Source: Candidatus Sulfopaludibacter sp. SbA3 (lineage in GTDB: Bacteria > Acidobacteriota > Terriglobia > Bryobacterales > Bryobacteraceae). Taken from it: a stretch of DNA of 64,000 nucleotides. Every line of letters begins with the position of its first letter. Positions within the stretch are counted from its first letter, which is position 1. Shown here in pieces: positions 25,267-32,945 of this stretch. The stretch covers positions 186,001 through 250,000 of the forward strand of contig CAMDCN010000003.1 in NCBI GenBank assembly GCA_945890485.1, in the 5' to 3' direction. Both the position numbers and the translations under genes were made by a program. Below the pieces are notes generated by a model. The model ran no database searches. It was not told the DNA's origin and saw only the letters and a program-made list of their open reading frames with translations.

Positions 25267-26484
25267 CTACTTGCCGGGAATCGTCGAACTCCGATTGGCC
25301 GGATCGTAGAGCGCCTTCGTCCCCAAGGCGAACATCTCTTCGGTCCGGCCCCCAGTCAACACCAGATTCGCCGTAAACTTCCCTACCGCCGGGCCATGTT
25401 TGTAGCCGTGCCCGCTCCCCCCGCCCAACAGCCAAACGTTTTCCTGCTCCGGATGCCGGTCGATCAGGTAGTCCCCGTTCACGGTGTTTTCGTACTGGCA
25501 AACCTCCGCCTGTGTCAGCGGCGCCTCCGCCAGCTTCGGAAAGCGCTTCTTCAAATAGACCCGCACCCGCTCCACCGAAGCCTGCGGCACCACCCGCTCC
25601 TGCGTCTCCGGATCCACCTCCATCCCATGCTGGTCCGGCGCAATCTTGAATCCCCGGTTCTCCAAGTCCGGCAGCCCGTAAATCGTATCGCCCGCGTCCA
25701 CCCACGCCGGCATCAGCGGCGCACGGAATGACGCATCGCCCGCCGGCGCCCCGAAGTAAAACACCTCCTGCCGCGTCGGCCGGATCCGCCCCTTCAAAAC
25801 ATCGGGAAACACCTGCGGCAGCCAAGGCCCGCACGCAAACACGAACTGCCCCGCCTTCACCCCCGCCACGCTCTCAATCTTCTCCCCTTTCGCCGGCGGC
25901 GCCACCCGCCCCTGCTCATACCGCAACCCGTTCTTCACCAGATGCTGAACCACCGTCGCCACCCCGCGCCGCGCCATCAACCCGCCCGCGTGATACTCGA
26001 AGATTCCCCAGGTCAGCCCGTCCAACCCCAACGCCGGAAACCGCTGCCCCATCTCCTCCCGCGTCAGCACATCATGCTTCACGCCCAGCTTCTTAAACGC
26101 CACCAGATTGGCGTTCATATAGGCATCGTCCTTCCGCCCCATCCACAAGAAACCAGTCTCATGAAACAGCGTCGGATCCGTCTGCGCGTAAAACTCTTTG
26201 TAAACCGCCAGCGCCTCCATCGACCACCGCGTGTAAATCTCCTTCGGCCCATACCCCGCCCGCGTGATCCGCGACTCCCCGCCCGAACTCGCCCGGTTGT
26301 TCGCCGGGCCATGCTGGTCGATCAGCGTCACCTTCGCCCCGGCCTTTCGCAGCATGAACGCCGTCCACGCTCCGAACACGCCGGATCCAATCACGGCCAC
26401 GTCTGAAATCGGCTTGGTCTGCGCCACGGCTGCTCCTGCTAATACAGAATTGGTCAAGAATGTTCTACGCGAAGGGGACGGCAC
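25267..26484 (-). CDS. Tat-exported sarcosine-oxidase-like flavoprotein
   Basis: A 405-residue FAD oxidase of the monomeric sarcosine oxidase / DAO family. A twin-arginine signal (SRRTFLTNSVLAGAAVA) is followed by the FAD fold, VAVIGSGVFGAWTAFML, and RASSGGESRITR. Near the end CQYENTVNGDYLIDRHP aligns with the segment of monomeric sarcosine oxidase whose Cys carries the covalent FAD, so flavinylation is likely. GTG 26484 is chosen because it gives a standard Tat leader; GTG 26544 would add a 20-residue tail that runs up to the divergent gene. Substrate (N-methyl amino acid or amine) unknown. An exported member of this usually cytosolic family is notable. Confidence 0.85.
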   Translation of the reverse strand: MPSPSRRTFLTNSVLAGAAVAQTKPISDVAVIGSGVFGAWTAFMLRKAGAKVTLIDQHGPANNRASSGGESRITRAGYGPKEIYTRWSMEALAVYKEFYAQTDPTLFHETGFLWMGRKDDAYMNANLVAFKKLGVKHDVLTREEMGQRFPALGLDGLTWGIFEYHAGGLMARRGVATVVQHLVKNGLRYEQGRVAPPAKGEKIESVAGVKAGQFVFACGPWLPQVFPDVLKGRIRPTRQEVFYFGAPAGDASFRAPLMPAWVDAGDTIYGLPDLENRGFKIAPDQHGMEVDPETQERVVPQASVERVRVYLKKRFPKLAEAPLTQAEVCQYENTVNGDYLIDRHPEQENVWLLGGGSGHGYKHGPAVGKFTANLVLTGGRTEEMFALGTKALYDPANRSSTIPGK

Positions 26485-26546
26485 TCTTCTCAGAGTAACA
26501 GTCGATGAATTATCATCAAGATTAAGGTCTCTTCCGCTCCTCACTC

Positions 26547-29150
26547 ATGCAACTTCGATCGATGCTCTGGCTGGCTTTCGTAGCCATAGCTTGTCCGCAG
26601 GTGCCCGAAAAGGAACCAGTCAGCAAACCTGCCGCTCCCATCGTCCTGGAAGACCCGCCCGTCACCCAGACCCGCACCCAGCTCAATCTCCTCGGCCAGA
26701 CCGACAACAAGTCCGGCGAAAGCCGCCGCAACGAAAACGTCCAGTTCAATCTGGTCGACAATAACGCCCAAAAGGAACTCAACCAACGCATCGGCGTCAC
26801 GGCCTCCTTCGTCCAGGAATTTGCCGCCGACCGCAACTACTTCGGCGCCGAATTCGGCCCCACCTCCCCGTGGTCTGTCCTGCAAACTCCCTCATTCAAG
26901 GATTCCTGGCACGGCAACCTCAATTGGACCCACCTCAACAGCCTCACCTCCGCCCGCGCCTTCTTCCAGGTCGGCGGCGTCCAACCCGCCCGCGACAACA
27001 ACTTCTCCGCCGCCCTCTCCGGCAAGCTCTGGCGCGGCGCCTCGCTCACCTGGGACGGCTCGCTCCAAGCCCTCCGCGGCGTCGTCAACGGCAACATCCT
27101 CGCGCCCCTCCCCAGCGAGCGCACCCCCCTCACCACCGATCCCCGTCTCCGCGCCATCGTCTCCAGCATCCTCGACTCCTACCCCAACATCCCGCCCAAC
27201 CGCACCGACATCGACCCCCGCATGGTCAATCTCAACGCGCCCCAGACCATCGACAACCGCAACACCTCCTCCCGCCTCGACCAACGCCTCGGCGCCCGCG
27301 ACCAACTCAGCTTCAGCTACAACTGGATCACCCAGAACGTCCAAGCCTTCCAACTCGTCCGCGGCCAGAACCCCAATACCACCACCCGCGCCCACAAAGC
27401 CGGCTTGGCCTGGAATCGCATCATCTCTCCCTCCACCGTCTTCTCCGCCGCCTACCGCTTCGACCGCGCCGGCACCGTCATTGGGCCCGAAGCCTCCGCC
27501 GTACCCTACGCTGTCTACCCCTCGACGGCGCTCACCCCCATCAACGCCAACAGCACCATCCCCATCAATCGCGCGCAAAACGCCTTCAAAACCGCCCTCC
27601 AACTCCGTCGCACCGCCGGCCGCCACAACTGGTCCCTCGGTGCCCAGTTCAACCGGCACCAGCTCAATGGCACCGACTCGGACTCCCACATCGCCGCCCT
27701 CTCCTTCAACAACACCGCCACCGCCGACGCCATCACGAATCTCCGCCAAGGCACCCCCATCACCTTCTATCAAGCCGTCGGGTACATCCATCGTGGCTTC
27801 CGGAACTGGGACAACTGGTTCTACTTCAACGACAACTGGCGCGCCACTAACAAACTCACGGTGAACTACGGCGTCGGCTACCGGCCCAACACCCGCCCCG
27901 TCGAAGTCAACAACCTGAATCAACTCCCCTATTCCGACGACAAGAACAACTTCGGACCCTTCCTCGGCCTCGCCTACCGCCTCGCCCCCGGCTGGGGCGT
28001 CCTCCGCGCCGGCTATGGCTTTCACTACGGCGAGATATTCCCCGCCACGTTCCAGCAGATCCGTTTCAATCAGCCCCTCAATACGAAAGTCGTCATCCAA
28101 CAGCCCAACCTGGCCGATCCGTTCAGCGGCATCGATCTCAGCCAGCTCAGCACGGTCCGCGCCGTTCAATACGCCTACTCGCCGGACCTGGTCTCGCCCT
28201 ACTCCCAGCTCTACAACTTCACCTGGGAGTTCCAACCTCTCTCCCAACTCCGCTGGCAGATCGGCTATACCGGCAGCCGCAGCCAAAAGCTGCTCTATCA
28301 CCACTACTCCAACCGAGGCCACGCCCTCCCTGGTGTCCCCATGACCGTCGCCACTATCGACGAACGCCGCGCCGACCCCACCAAAAGCGACATCCGCCGC
28401 GTCGAAAACATGTCCCGTGGTTTCTACGACGCCTTCAAAACCACCGCCTCCGTGCCCCGCTGGCGAGGCCTCCAACTTGAAACCTCTTATTGGTTCAGCA
28501 AGGCCCTCGATCTCGGCGCGGACTACACCAGCACCGCCCACGACCTCGACAGCTTCCGCGGCCGCTCCCAGTACGAATTTGAAGCCCACAGCGAACTCCG
28601 CGGCCGCTCCCGCTTCGACCAGCCCCATGCCTTCCTCCTCCGCACCGACTACTCCGCCCCCCGCTTCCGACGCACGTGGATGGGTCGCTGGGGCCTCTTT
28701 GCGGTAGCCCTAGCCAAGTCGGGCACCCCCTTCCAGGTCACGTCCGGCTCCGATGCCCCCGGCTACGGCAACGTCGATGGCGTCAGTATGGACCGTCCCA
28801 ATGTCGTCGACCCCTCGGTCCTCGGCCGCGCCATCACGCATCCCGATCTCTCCCGCCAGCTTCTTCCCCGCAGTGCCTTTGAGTTCATCACGCCTGGGAC
28901 GATACGCGGAAACCTGGGCCGCCACACGTTCCGCCGGGGTCCGGTTCGTAACATGAACGCCGGCGTCAGCATCGACTGGCCTCTCGCCAAGGAACGTACG
29001 TTGGCGTTCCGCGTCGAAAGCAACAACCTATCCAACTCGCCCCAATTCGCCGAACCCGGCTTCGCGCTGACGGATCCGAACTTCGGCGTCATCACGAACA
29101 CGCTGAACGACGGGCGCAGCTTCCGCTTCTCGCTACGCCTCAGCTACTAG
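26547..29150 (+). CDS. TonB-receptor-like outer-membrane beta-barrel lacking a plug
   Basis: An 867-residue exported protein of the acidobacterial TonB-dependent receptor type. Unlike most members it has no CarboxypepD_reg domain and no recognisable plug: after the signal and a Pro-rich stretch (VPEKEPVSKPAAP) it goes straight to alternating barrel strands, with landmarks such as RNYFGAEFG, SARAFFQVG, NDNWRATNKLTVNYGVGY and the C-terminal SFRFSLRLSY ending in an aromatic residue, as outer-membrane barrels do. The usual role is uptake of large ligands with TonB, but the missing plug makes TonB dependence doubtful here. Codon use is very C-rich at third positions. Confidence 0.82.
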   Translation: MQLRSMLWLAFVAIACPQVPEKEPVSKPAAPIVLEDPPVTQTRTQLNLLGQTDNKSGESRRNENVQFNLVDNNAQKELNQRIGVTASFVQEFAADRNYFGAEFGPTSPWSVLQTPSFKDSWHGNLNWTHLNSLTSARAFFQVGGVQPARDNNFSAALSGKLWRGASLTWDGSLQALRGVVNGNILAPLPSERTPLTTDPRLRAIVSSILDSYPNIPPNRTDIDPRMVNLNAPQTIDNRNTSSRLDQRLGARDQLSFSYNWITQNVQAFQLVRGQNPNTTTRAHKAGLAWNRIISPSTVFSAAYRFDRAGTVIGPEASAVPYAVYPSTALTPINANSTIPINRAQNAFKTALQLRRTAGRHNWSLGAQFNRHQLNGTDSDSHIAALSFNNTATADAITNLRQGTPITFYQAVGYIHRGFRNWDNWFYFNDNWRATNKLTVNYGVGYRPNTRPVEVNNLNQLPYSDDKNNFGPFLGLAYRLAPGWGVLRAGYGFHYGEIFPATFQQIRFNQPLNTKVVIQQPNLADPFSGIDLSQLSTVRAVQYAYSPDLVSPYSQLYNFTWEFQPLSQLRWQIGYTGSRSQKLLYHHYSNRGHALPGVPMTVATIDERRADPTKSDIRRVENMSRGFYDAFKTTASVPRWRGLQLETSYWFSKALDLGADYTSTAHDLDSFRGRSQYEFEAHSELRGRSRFDQPHAFLLRTDYSAPRFRRTWMGRWGLFAVALAKSGTPFQVTSGSDAPGYGNVDGVSMDRPNVVDPSVLGRAITHPDLSRQLLPRSAFEFITPGTIRGNLGRHTFRRGPVRNMNAGVSIDWPLAKERTLAFRVESNNLSNSPQFAEPGFALTDPNFGVITNTLNDGRSFRFSLRLSY

Positions 29151-29197
29151 TCGATCCCCAACGCCGTCTCCCGTTGTTCCGCCGGTGGTCGCTGGCC
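29148..29197 (-). repeat. Most decayed copy of the TIGR03437 C-terminal coding tail
   Basis: The sequence right after the barrel gene stop (tcgatccccaacgccgtctc and on) matches the tail of the lipase gene at 29394-29440, with a 2-bp indel and several substitutions. It has no reading frame of its own. Confidence 0.45.
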
Positions 29198-29267
29198 ATG
29201 CGCGGTCCTACCTCATTGCATTGTCAAACTCCGCCTAGACCTTCCATACCGCTCGCCTTGCCCCCAC

Positions 29268-29383
29268 TCAATCGCCAGCACTCGCCTGTCTATCGCTGAT
29301 CCGCCGCACCACCGCCCCGCCAGGAGCGTCGGCAGGCACCACAAAGTTCACCCGGCCAAATCCCGCAAGCCCTGGCGCCACCC
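29268..29383 (-). pseudogene. Decayed duplicate of the TIGR03437 C-terminal tail
   Basis: Translated on the minus strand this stretch reads APGLAGFGRVNFVVPADAP then GGAVVRRISD and a stop. It is a clear copy of the lipase tail, APGFAGLDQVNFVVPADAP followed by RGAAVRLRLISN. The copy lies directly downstream of the intact lipase stop (29390) and has small deletions after the conserved core. No start codon or ribosome site belongs to it. Confidence 0.7.
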
Positions 29384-29389
29384 ATCCCA

Positions 29390-31108
29390 TCATTCGATCG
29401 CCAACGTCGTCTCGTTGCTCGCCCGGCCATTGCTGATTAGCCGCAGCCGCACCGCCGCCCCTCGCGGAGCGTCCGCAGGCACCACAAAGTTCACCTGGTC
29501 CAACCCCGCAAACCCCGGCGCCCGGCCCGCGTACACCGGCGTCACCTGCACCCCGCCCAACTCCACCACCGTCGCCGTCGTCGCCCAAGCCAGCCCATCC
29601 CGCTGCTCCGTAGCGCCCAGCCCCGTCGCGAATACCGCCACCACACCCCCGCCCGGCGCCGCGCGCTGTGGCGTATTCAGCGTCCCGTTAATCGCATCGA
29701 TCGCCGCCGCCGCGCCCAACCCCGTCCCGTTCTGCGTAAAGATCGCCGGCGAAGCCGCTTCCACCAACACGTTCATCTGGTGCGCCCCCTCCGCGTTCCG
29801 CACCTCCAAAGTAACCAACCCGCGCGCCGTCTCCGGCAGAATCGCATTAATCTGCGTCGGGCCCACGAACTGCAACCCAACCGGGGCGCCATTCGCCAAC
29901 ACCCGGACCGCCGCTAACTCCGTCGGCAGCGGCAGCGCCACCGCCTGCGCCGAACTCGTCGCCAGCCCCGCCCCATAAATCGAAATGAACATCCCCGGCG
30001 CCCGGCTCAACGTCGGCACCCGCCCCGCAGCCGGCAACACCGCCGCCAACCGAGGCCCCGTCTTGATCACCGCCACATTGAATCCAATCGGCGTAATCGT
30101 CACCGCCGAAGTCACCTCCGGCGTCGCCGTAATCCGCACGTCCTGCCGCCCCGCCGGCACGAACTCCGTCGACCACGCGAACGCGCCTTTCGCCAATTCC
30201 ACCGTCCCCGCGGTCACCTTCGTCACCGCCTCCACCGCCTTACCCTCCCGGTCCTGGTAGCTCAGGAGCAGTCCGCCGTTCGTGTTCCATGAACTGGCCG
30301 GCTCCGACCCCAACCCCCGCCATTCATTCGTTCCATCCAGGAAAGACCGGATAATCCGCCACGACAGATGGTCGTCAGAATCCACTTCCGCCAGATAAGG
30401 CGGCCGGGCGCACCCTGCCGCCGCCAGCCGCAGCAGCGGCGAATTCGTATGGCAGTAGGGCACCACCCGCAAGCGATCCTCCCCGGCCTGGAACCGCAAC
30501 GAGGCCGATGTGAACGCCACCAATCCGTCCCCCGTCGCATTCGCCGCCCCGGCCACCGCAATCGCATCCACGCCGCGCAGGTCGTCCGCCCCTTGGTTCC
30601 ACGTTGCCAGGTCGAAAAGGAACCGGCTACCGGGCAGTTGCGCCCGCACCTGCGGATCCACTGCCGCCACGCTTCCAAACAACTGTGCGAAGCCGATACC
30701 GAAATGCGGCGAACCTAAGAACACCGCCTTCCGCACGCGCGGATTCACGGGTGGTGTAAACGTGCCCGCTGCGTTCTGCTTACCCGCCAGGTAGCTCCGC
30801 AGAATCAGCCCGCCCATGCTGTGGACAACCACGTCCACCTGCGCCGCCCCGCTCTCTTCAATCTTGCGGCCCAGCGCCGCGCCCATCTCTTCAATCGTCG
30901 GCCGCGGCTCGCCCGCCGCTGGCACTGAGCAGTTGTTGAACCAGATCACCTCCCGCCCCGCGGCCCGGAGCTTCTCCTCCAGTTGGCCGAACGTCTCGCG
31001 GCTGAGTTTGTTTTCACACGGCAGATCCTGATACCCGTTCACCAGAACGACCGGCGGTACCGTCTGAGCGACTAACAGCGAGGGAAGGAATAGAAAGACG
31101 AAGCGCAT
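29390..31108 (-). CDS. Exported lipase-like alpha/beta hydrolase with TIGR03437 C-terminal domain
   Basis: A 572-residue secreted protein. A signal peptide (FVFLFLPSLLVAQ) leads into an alpha/beta hydrolase domain with PVVLVNGYQDLPC and the lipase elbow VVHSMGGLIL, Ser near residue 117. The C-terminal ~220 residues are the TIGR03437 domain, known almost only from Solibacter and relatives: ISIYGAGLAT, VNGAPV-like VLANGAPVGLQFVGPTQINA, GLVTLEV, FATGLGATE, and VNFVVPADAPRG at the end. The domain is thought to be an extracellular beta-sandwich. Downstream lie two decayed copies of the tail-coding segment. An AGGAAGG ribosome site precedes ATG 31108. Confidence 0.88.
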   Translation of the reverse strand: MRFVFLFLPSLLVAQTVPPVVLVNGYQDLPCENKLSRETFGQLEEKLRAAGREVIWFNNCSVPAAGEPRPTIEEMGAALGRKIEESGAAQVDVVVHSMGGLILRSYLAGKQNAAGTFTPPVNPRVRKAVFLGSPHFGIGFAQLFGSVAAVDPQVRAQLPGSRFLFDLATWNQGADDLRGVDAIAVAGAANATGDGLVAFTSASLRFQAGEDRLRVVPYCHTNSPLLRLAAAGCARPPYLAEVDSDDHLSWRIIRSFLDGTNEWRGLGSEPASSWNTNGGLLLSYQDREGKAVEAVTKVTAGTVELAKGAFAWSTEFVPAGRQDVRITATPEVTSAVTITPIGFNVAVIKTGPRLAAVLPAAGRVPTLSRAPGMFISIYGAGLATSSAQAVALPLPTELAAVRVLANGAPVGLQFVGPTQINAILPETARGLVTLEVRNAEGAHQMNVLVEAASPAIFTQNGTGLGAAAAIDAINGTLNTPQRAAPGGGVVAVFATGLGATEQRDGLAWATTATVVELGGVQVTPVYAGRAPGFAGLDQVNFVVPADAPRGAAVRLRLISNGRASNETTLAIE

Positions 31109-31136
31109 GCCTTCCTATTGTCGACCAAAAACACGA

Positions 31137-31164
31137 AAGGCCGTCCTCAGAAGAGGACGGCCTT
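31137..31164 (-). terminator. Terminator of the cold-shock gene
   Basis: AAGGCCGTCCTC (31137-31148) and GAGGACGGCCTT (31153-31164) form a perfect 12-bp stem with a 4-nt loop, 31 bp after the cold-shock stop. On the minus strand it is followed by a T-rich stretch (TCGTGTTTTTGG). It separates the gene from the lipase gene on the same strand. Confidence 0.75.
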
Positions 31165-31195
31165 AATGAAACAGAGTCGTGCGTGCAGACTTGGC

Positions 31196-31399
31196 TTAAC
31201 CGCGCGTGACGTTCTCGGCCTGCAGGCCCTTCGGGCCCGTCTTGACTTCGAACTCAACCTCCGATCCTTCATCAAGGGCTCTGTATCCGTTCATCTGGAT
31301 CGCACTAAAATGAACGAAAACATCCTCACCGCTGGACCGCTGGATAAAGCCATAGCCCTTGGCGGCGTTAAACCATTTCACTACACCTTTTTCTCTCAC
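31196..31399 (-). CDS. Cold-shock protein (CspA family)
   Basis: A 67-residue single cold-shock domain that binds single-stranded RNA/DNA. RNP1 is KGYGFI and RNP2 is VFVHFSAI; the start [19 protein letters not shown] is standard. GTG 31399 is chosen because AGGAGA lies 8 nt upstream and the length then fits the family; an earlier ATG (31432) would add an unrelated tail and run through the ribosome site. The gene is followed by a strong hairpin terminator. The 135-bp upstream region (31400-31534) holds no gene and could carry the long leader often seen on csp mRNAs. Confidence 0.93.
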   Translation of the reverse strand: MREKGVVKWFNAAKGYGFIQRSSGEDVFVHFSAIQMNGYRALDEGSEVEFEVKTGPKGLQAENVTRG

Positions 31400-31534
31400 T
31401 ACTAGATCTCCTAATGCTGATACTGCTTTCAAAACGCTACTGCGGGAAAGTGGCTAAAACGTCGAGGAATCAACAGTTTCGCCGCAGTGCTATGAAAGTT
31501 TCTCACATTGGTTACGGACATGCAAATCGCGGGC

Positions 31535-32938
31535 CTAAGCCAACATCTTCTCCACCACGTGTCCGTGCACGTCCGTCAGGCGGAATTCCCGTCCCATAAA
31601 GCGATAAGTCAGCTTGGTATGGTCGAAGCCCAGCAGGTGAAGCATGGTCGCCTGCAGGTCATTGATGTCGACTTTGTCCTCAAGAATGTTCAGGCTGAAG
31701 TCGTCGGTCTTGCCGATCACCTGCCCGGTTTTGATGCCGCCGCCCGTCATCCACATCGTGTAGCCGTTCGGATTGTGGTCGCGCCCGGCGTTGCTCGCGT
31801 CCTCCGGACGGCGGAACTCCGACATCGGCGTACGGCCAAATTCACCGCCCCAAACCACCAGCGTATCCTCGAGCAGGCCCCGCTGTTTCAAATCCCGGAT
31901 CAACGCCGCCGCCGGCTGGTCGGTCGTTTTGCACTGCTTCGGCAGGCCGGTATTGATCGACGAATGATGGTCCCACGAACCGTGCATCAGCATCACGAAA
32001 CGTACGCCCCGCTCGATCATCCGCCGGGCGAGCAGACAGTTCGTGCCATAGGCGTTCGTCGCCTCTTGGCCAATTCCGTACATGTCCTTCGTCGCCTGCG
32101 ACTCCGTCGAAAAGTCGAGCAGCTCCGGCGATGAACTCTGCATCCGGAATGCCAGTTCATACGAATGAATCCGGGACGAAATCTCCTCGTCGCCGGTCGC
32201 GGCCTGCCGCATTTCGTTCAGGTCCCGCAGCGCGTCCAGGCGCGCCCGCTGCTTCGCCGCGTCGATCCCTTCGGGGTTCTTCAGATAAAGAATCGGGTCG
32301 CCCGTGCTGCGGAAGGGTGTTCCCGCATAGGTCGTCGGCAAAAAGCCGCTCGAAAAGTTATCCGATCCGCCGCTCGTCCCCGACCCCGAACTCAACACCA
32401 CGAACCCCGGCAAGTTCTGCGACTCCGATCCCAAGCCATACGTCACCCACGAGCCCATCGCCGGGCGGCCCACCTGGTTGTGCCCCGTGAACAGCTTCAA
32501 CTGGCCCGGATGATGATTGAACTGGTCCGAATGCATCGACCGTACAAAGCAGAGGTCGCCCGCAATCGACGCCGTATGCGGCAGCAGGTCCGCGATATCC
32601 ATGCCCTGTGGGCCGTACTTCTGAAACGTCCGCGGGCTGCCCAGAATCGTCGCCGTCGGCTTGATGAAGGCGAGCTTCAAATCCTTGGTCAGCGAAGGCG
32701 GCAGACTCTTGCCGTGCCACTGCTGCAGCGCCGGCTTGGGGTCAAACAGGTCCATCTGGCTCGGCGCGCCCTCCATGAAGAGGAAGATCACGCGCTTGGC
32801 CTTGCCAGGGAACTGTGGCGCCTTGGGGGCCATCGGGTTGGCGATGGCGCCATAGCCATCCTGAGAAAGCAGATGCTGCAGCGCCACCATGCCGAAGCCG
32901 CTGCCTAAGCTTGCGAGAAACTTTCGCCGGTTCGTCAT
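31535..32938 (-). CDS. DUF1501 family exported protein
   Basis: A 467-residue protein of the DUF1501 (sulfatase-like) family. A Tat signal (NRRKFLASLGSGFGMVAL) is followed by KAKRVIFLFMEGAPSQMDLFDPKP, the family start. Later come SMHSDQFNHHPGQ, GTNCLLARRMIERGVRFVML, and the VVWGGEFGRTPM-...-GRDHNPNGYTMWM-GGGIK block, which in the alkaline phosphatase/sulfatase fold supplies metal ligands (Asp, His). DUF1501 genes nearly always pair with a DUF1549/DUF1553 cytochrome gene, as here, with 7 bp between the genes. The pair is common in Planctomycetes and Solibacter and is suspected to act on polysaccharides, but no reaction is known. Confidence 0.9.
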   Translation of the reverse strand: MTNRRKFLASLGSGFGMVALQHLLSQDGYGAIANPMAPKAPQFPGKAKRVIFLFMEGAPSQMDLFDPKPALQQWHGKSLPPSLTKDLKLAFIKPTATILGSPRTFQKYGPQGMDIADLLPHTASIAGDLCFVRSMHSDQFNHHPGQLKLFTGHNQVGRPAMGSWVTYGLGSESQNLPGFVVLSSGSGTSGGSDNFSSGFLPTTYAGTPFRSTGDPILYLKNPEGIDAAKQRARLDALRDLNEMRQAATGDEEISSRIHSYELAFRMQSSSPELLDFSTESQATKDMYGIGQEATNAYGTNCLLARRMIERGVRFVMLMHGSWDHHSSINTGLPKQCKTTDQPAAALIRDLKQRGLLEDTLVVWGGEFGRTPMSEFRRPEDASNAGRDHNPNGYTMWMTGGGIKTGQVIGKTDDFSLNILEDKVDINDLQATMLHLLGFDHTKLTYRFMGREFRLTDVHGHVVEKMLA

Positions 32939-32945
32939 TCGTGCC

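Noticed and set aside
26892-28628. Minus-strand reading frame of 578 codons, rich in Gly, Val, Glu and Ala
   Set aside because: Shadow of the receptor barrel gene. The composition follows from the C-rich codons of that gene.
29268-29588. A 106-codon minus-strand frame as a separate gene
   Set aside because: Its first half is an out-of-frame reading of the lipase gene and its second half is the decayed tail copy; no independent gene.
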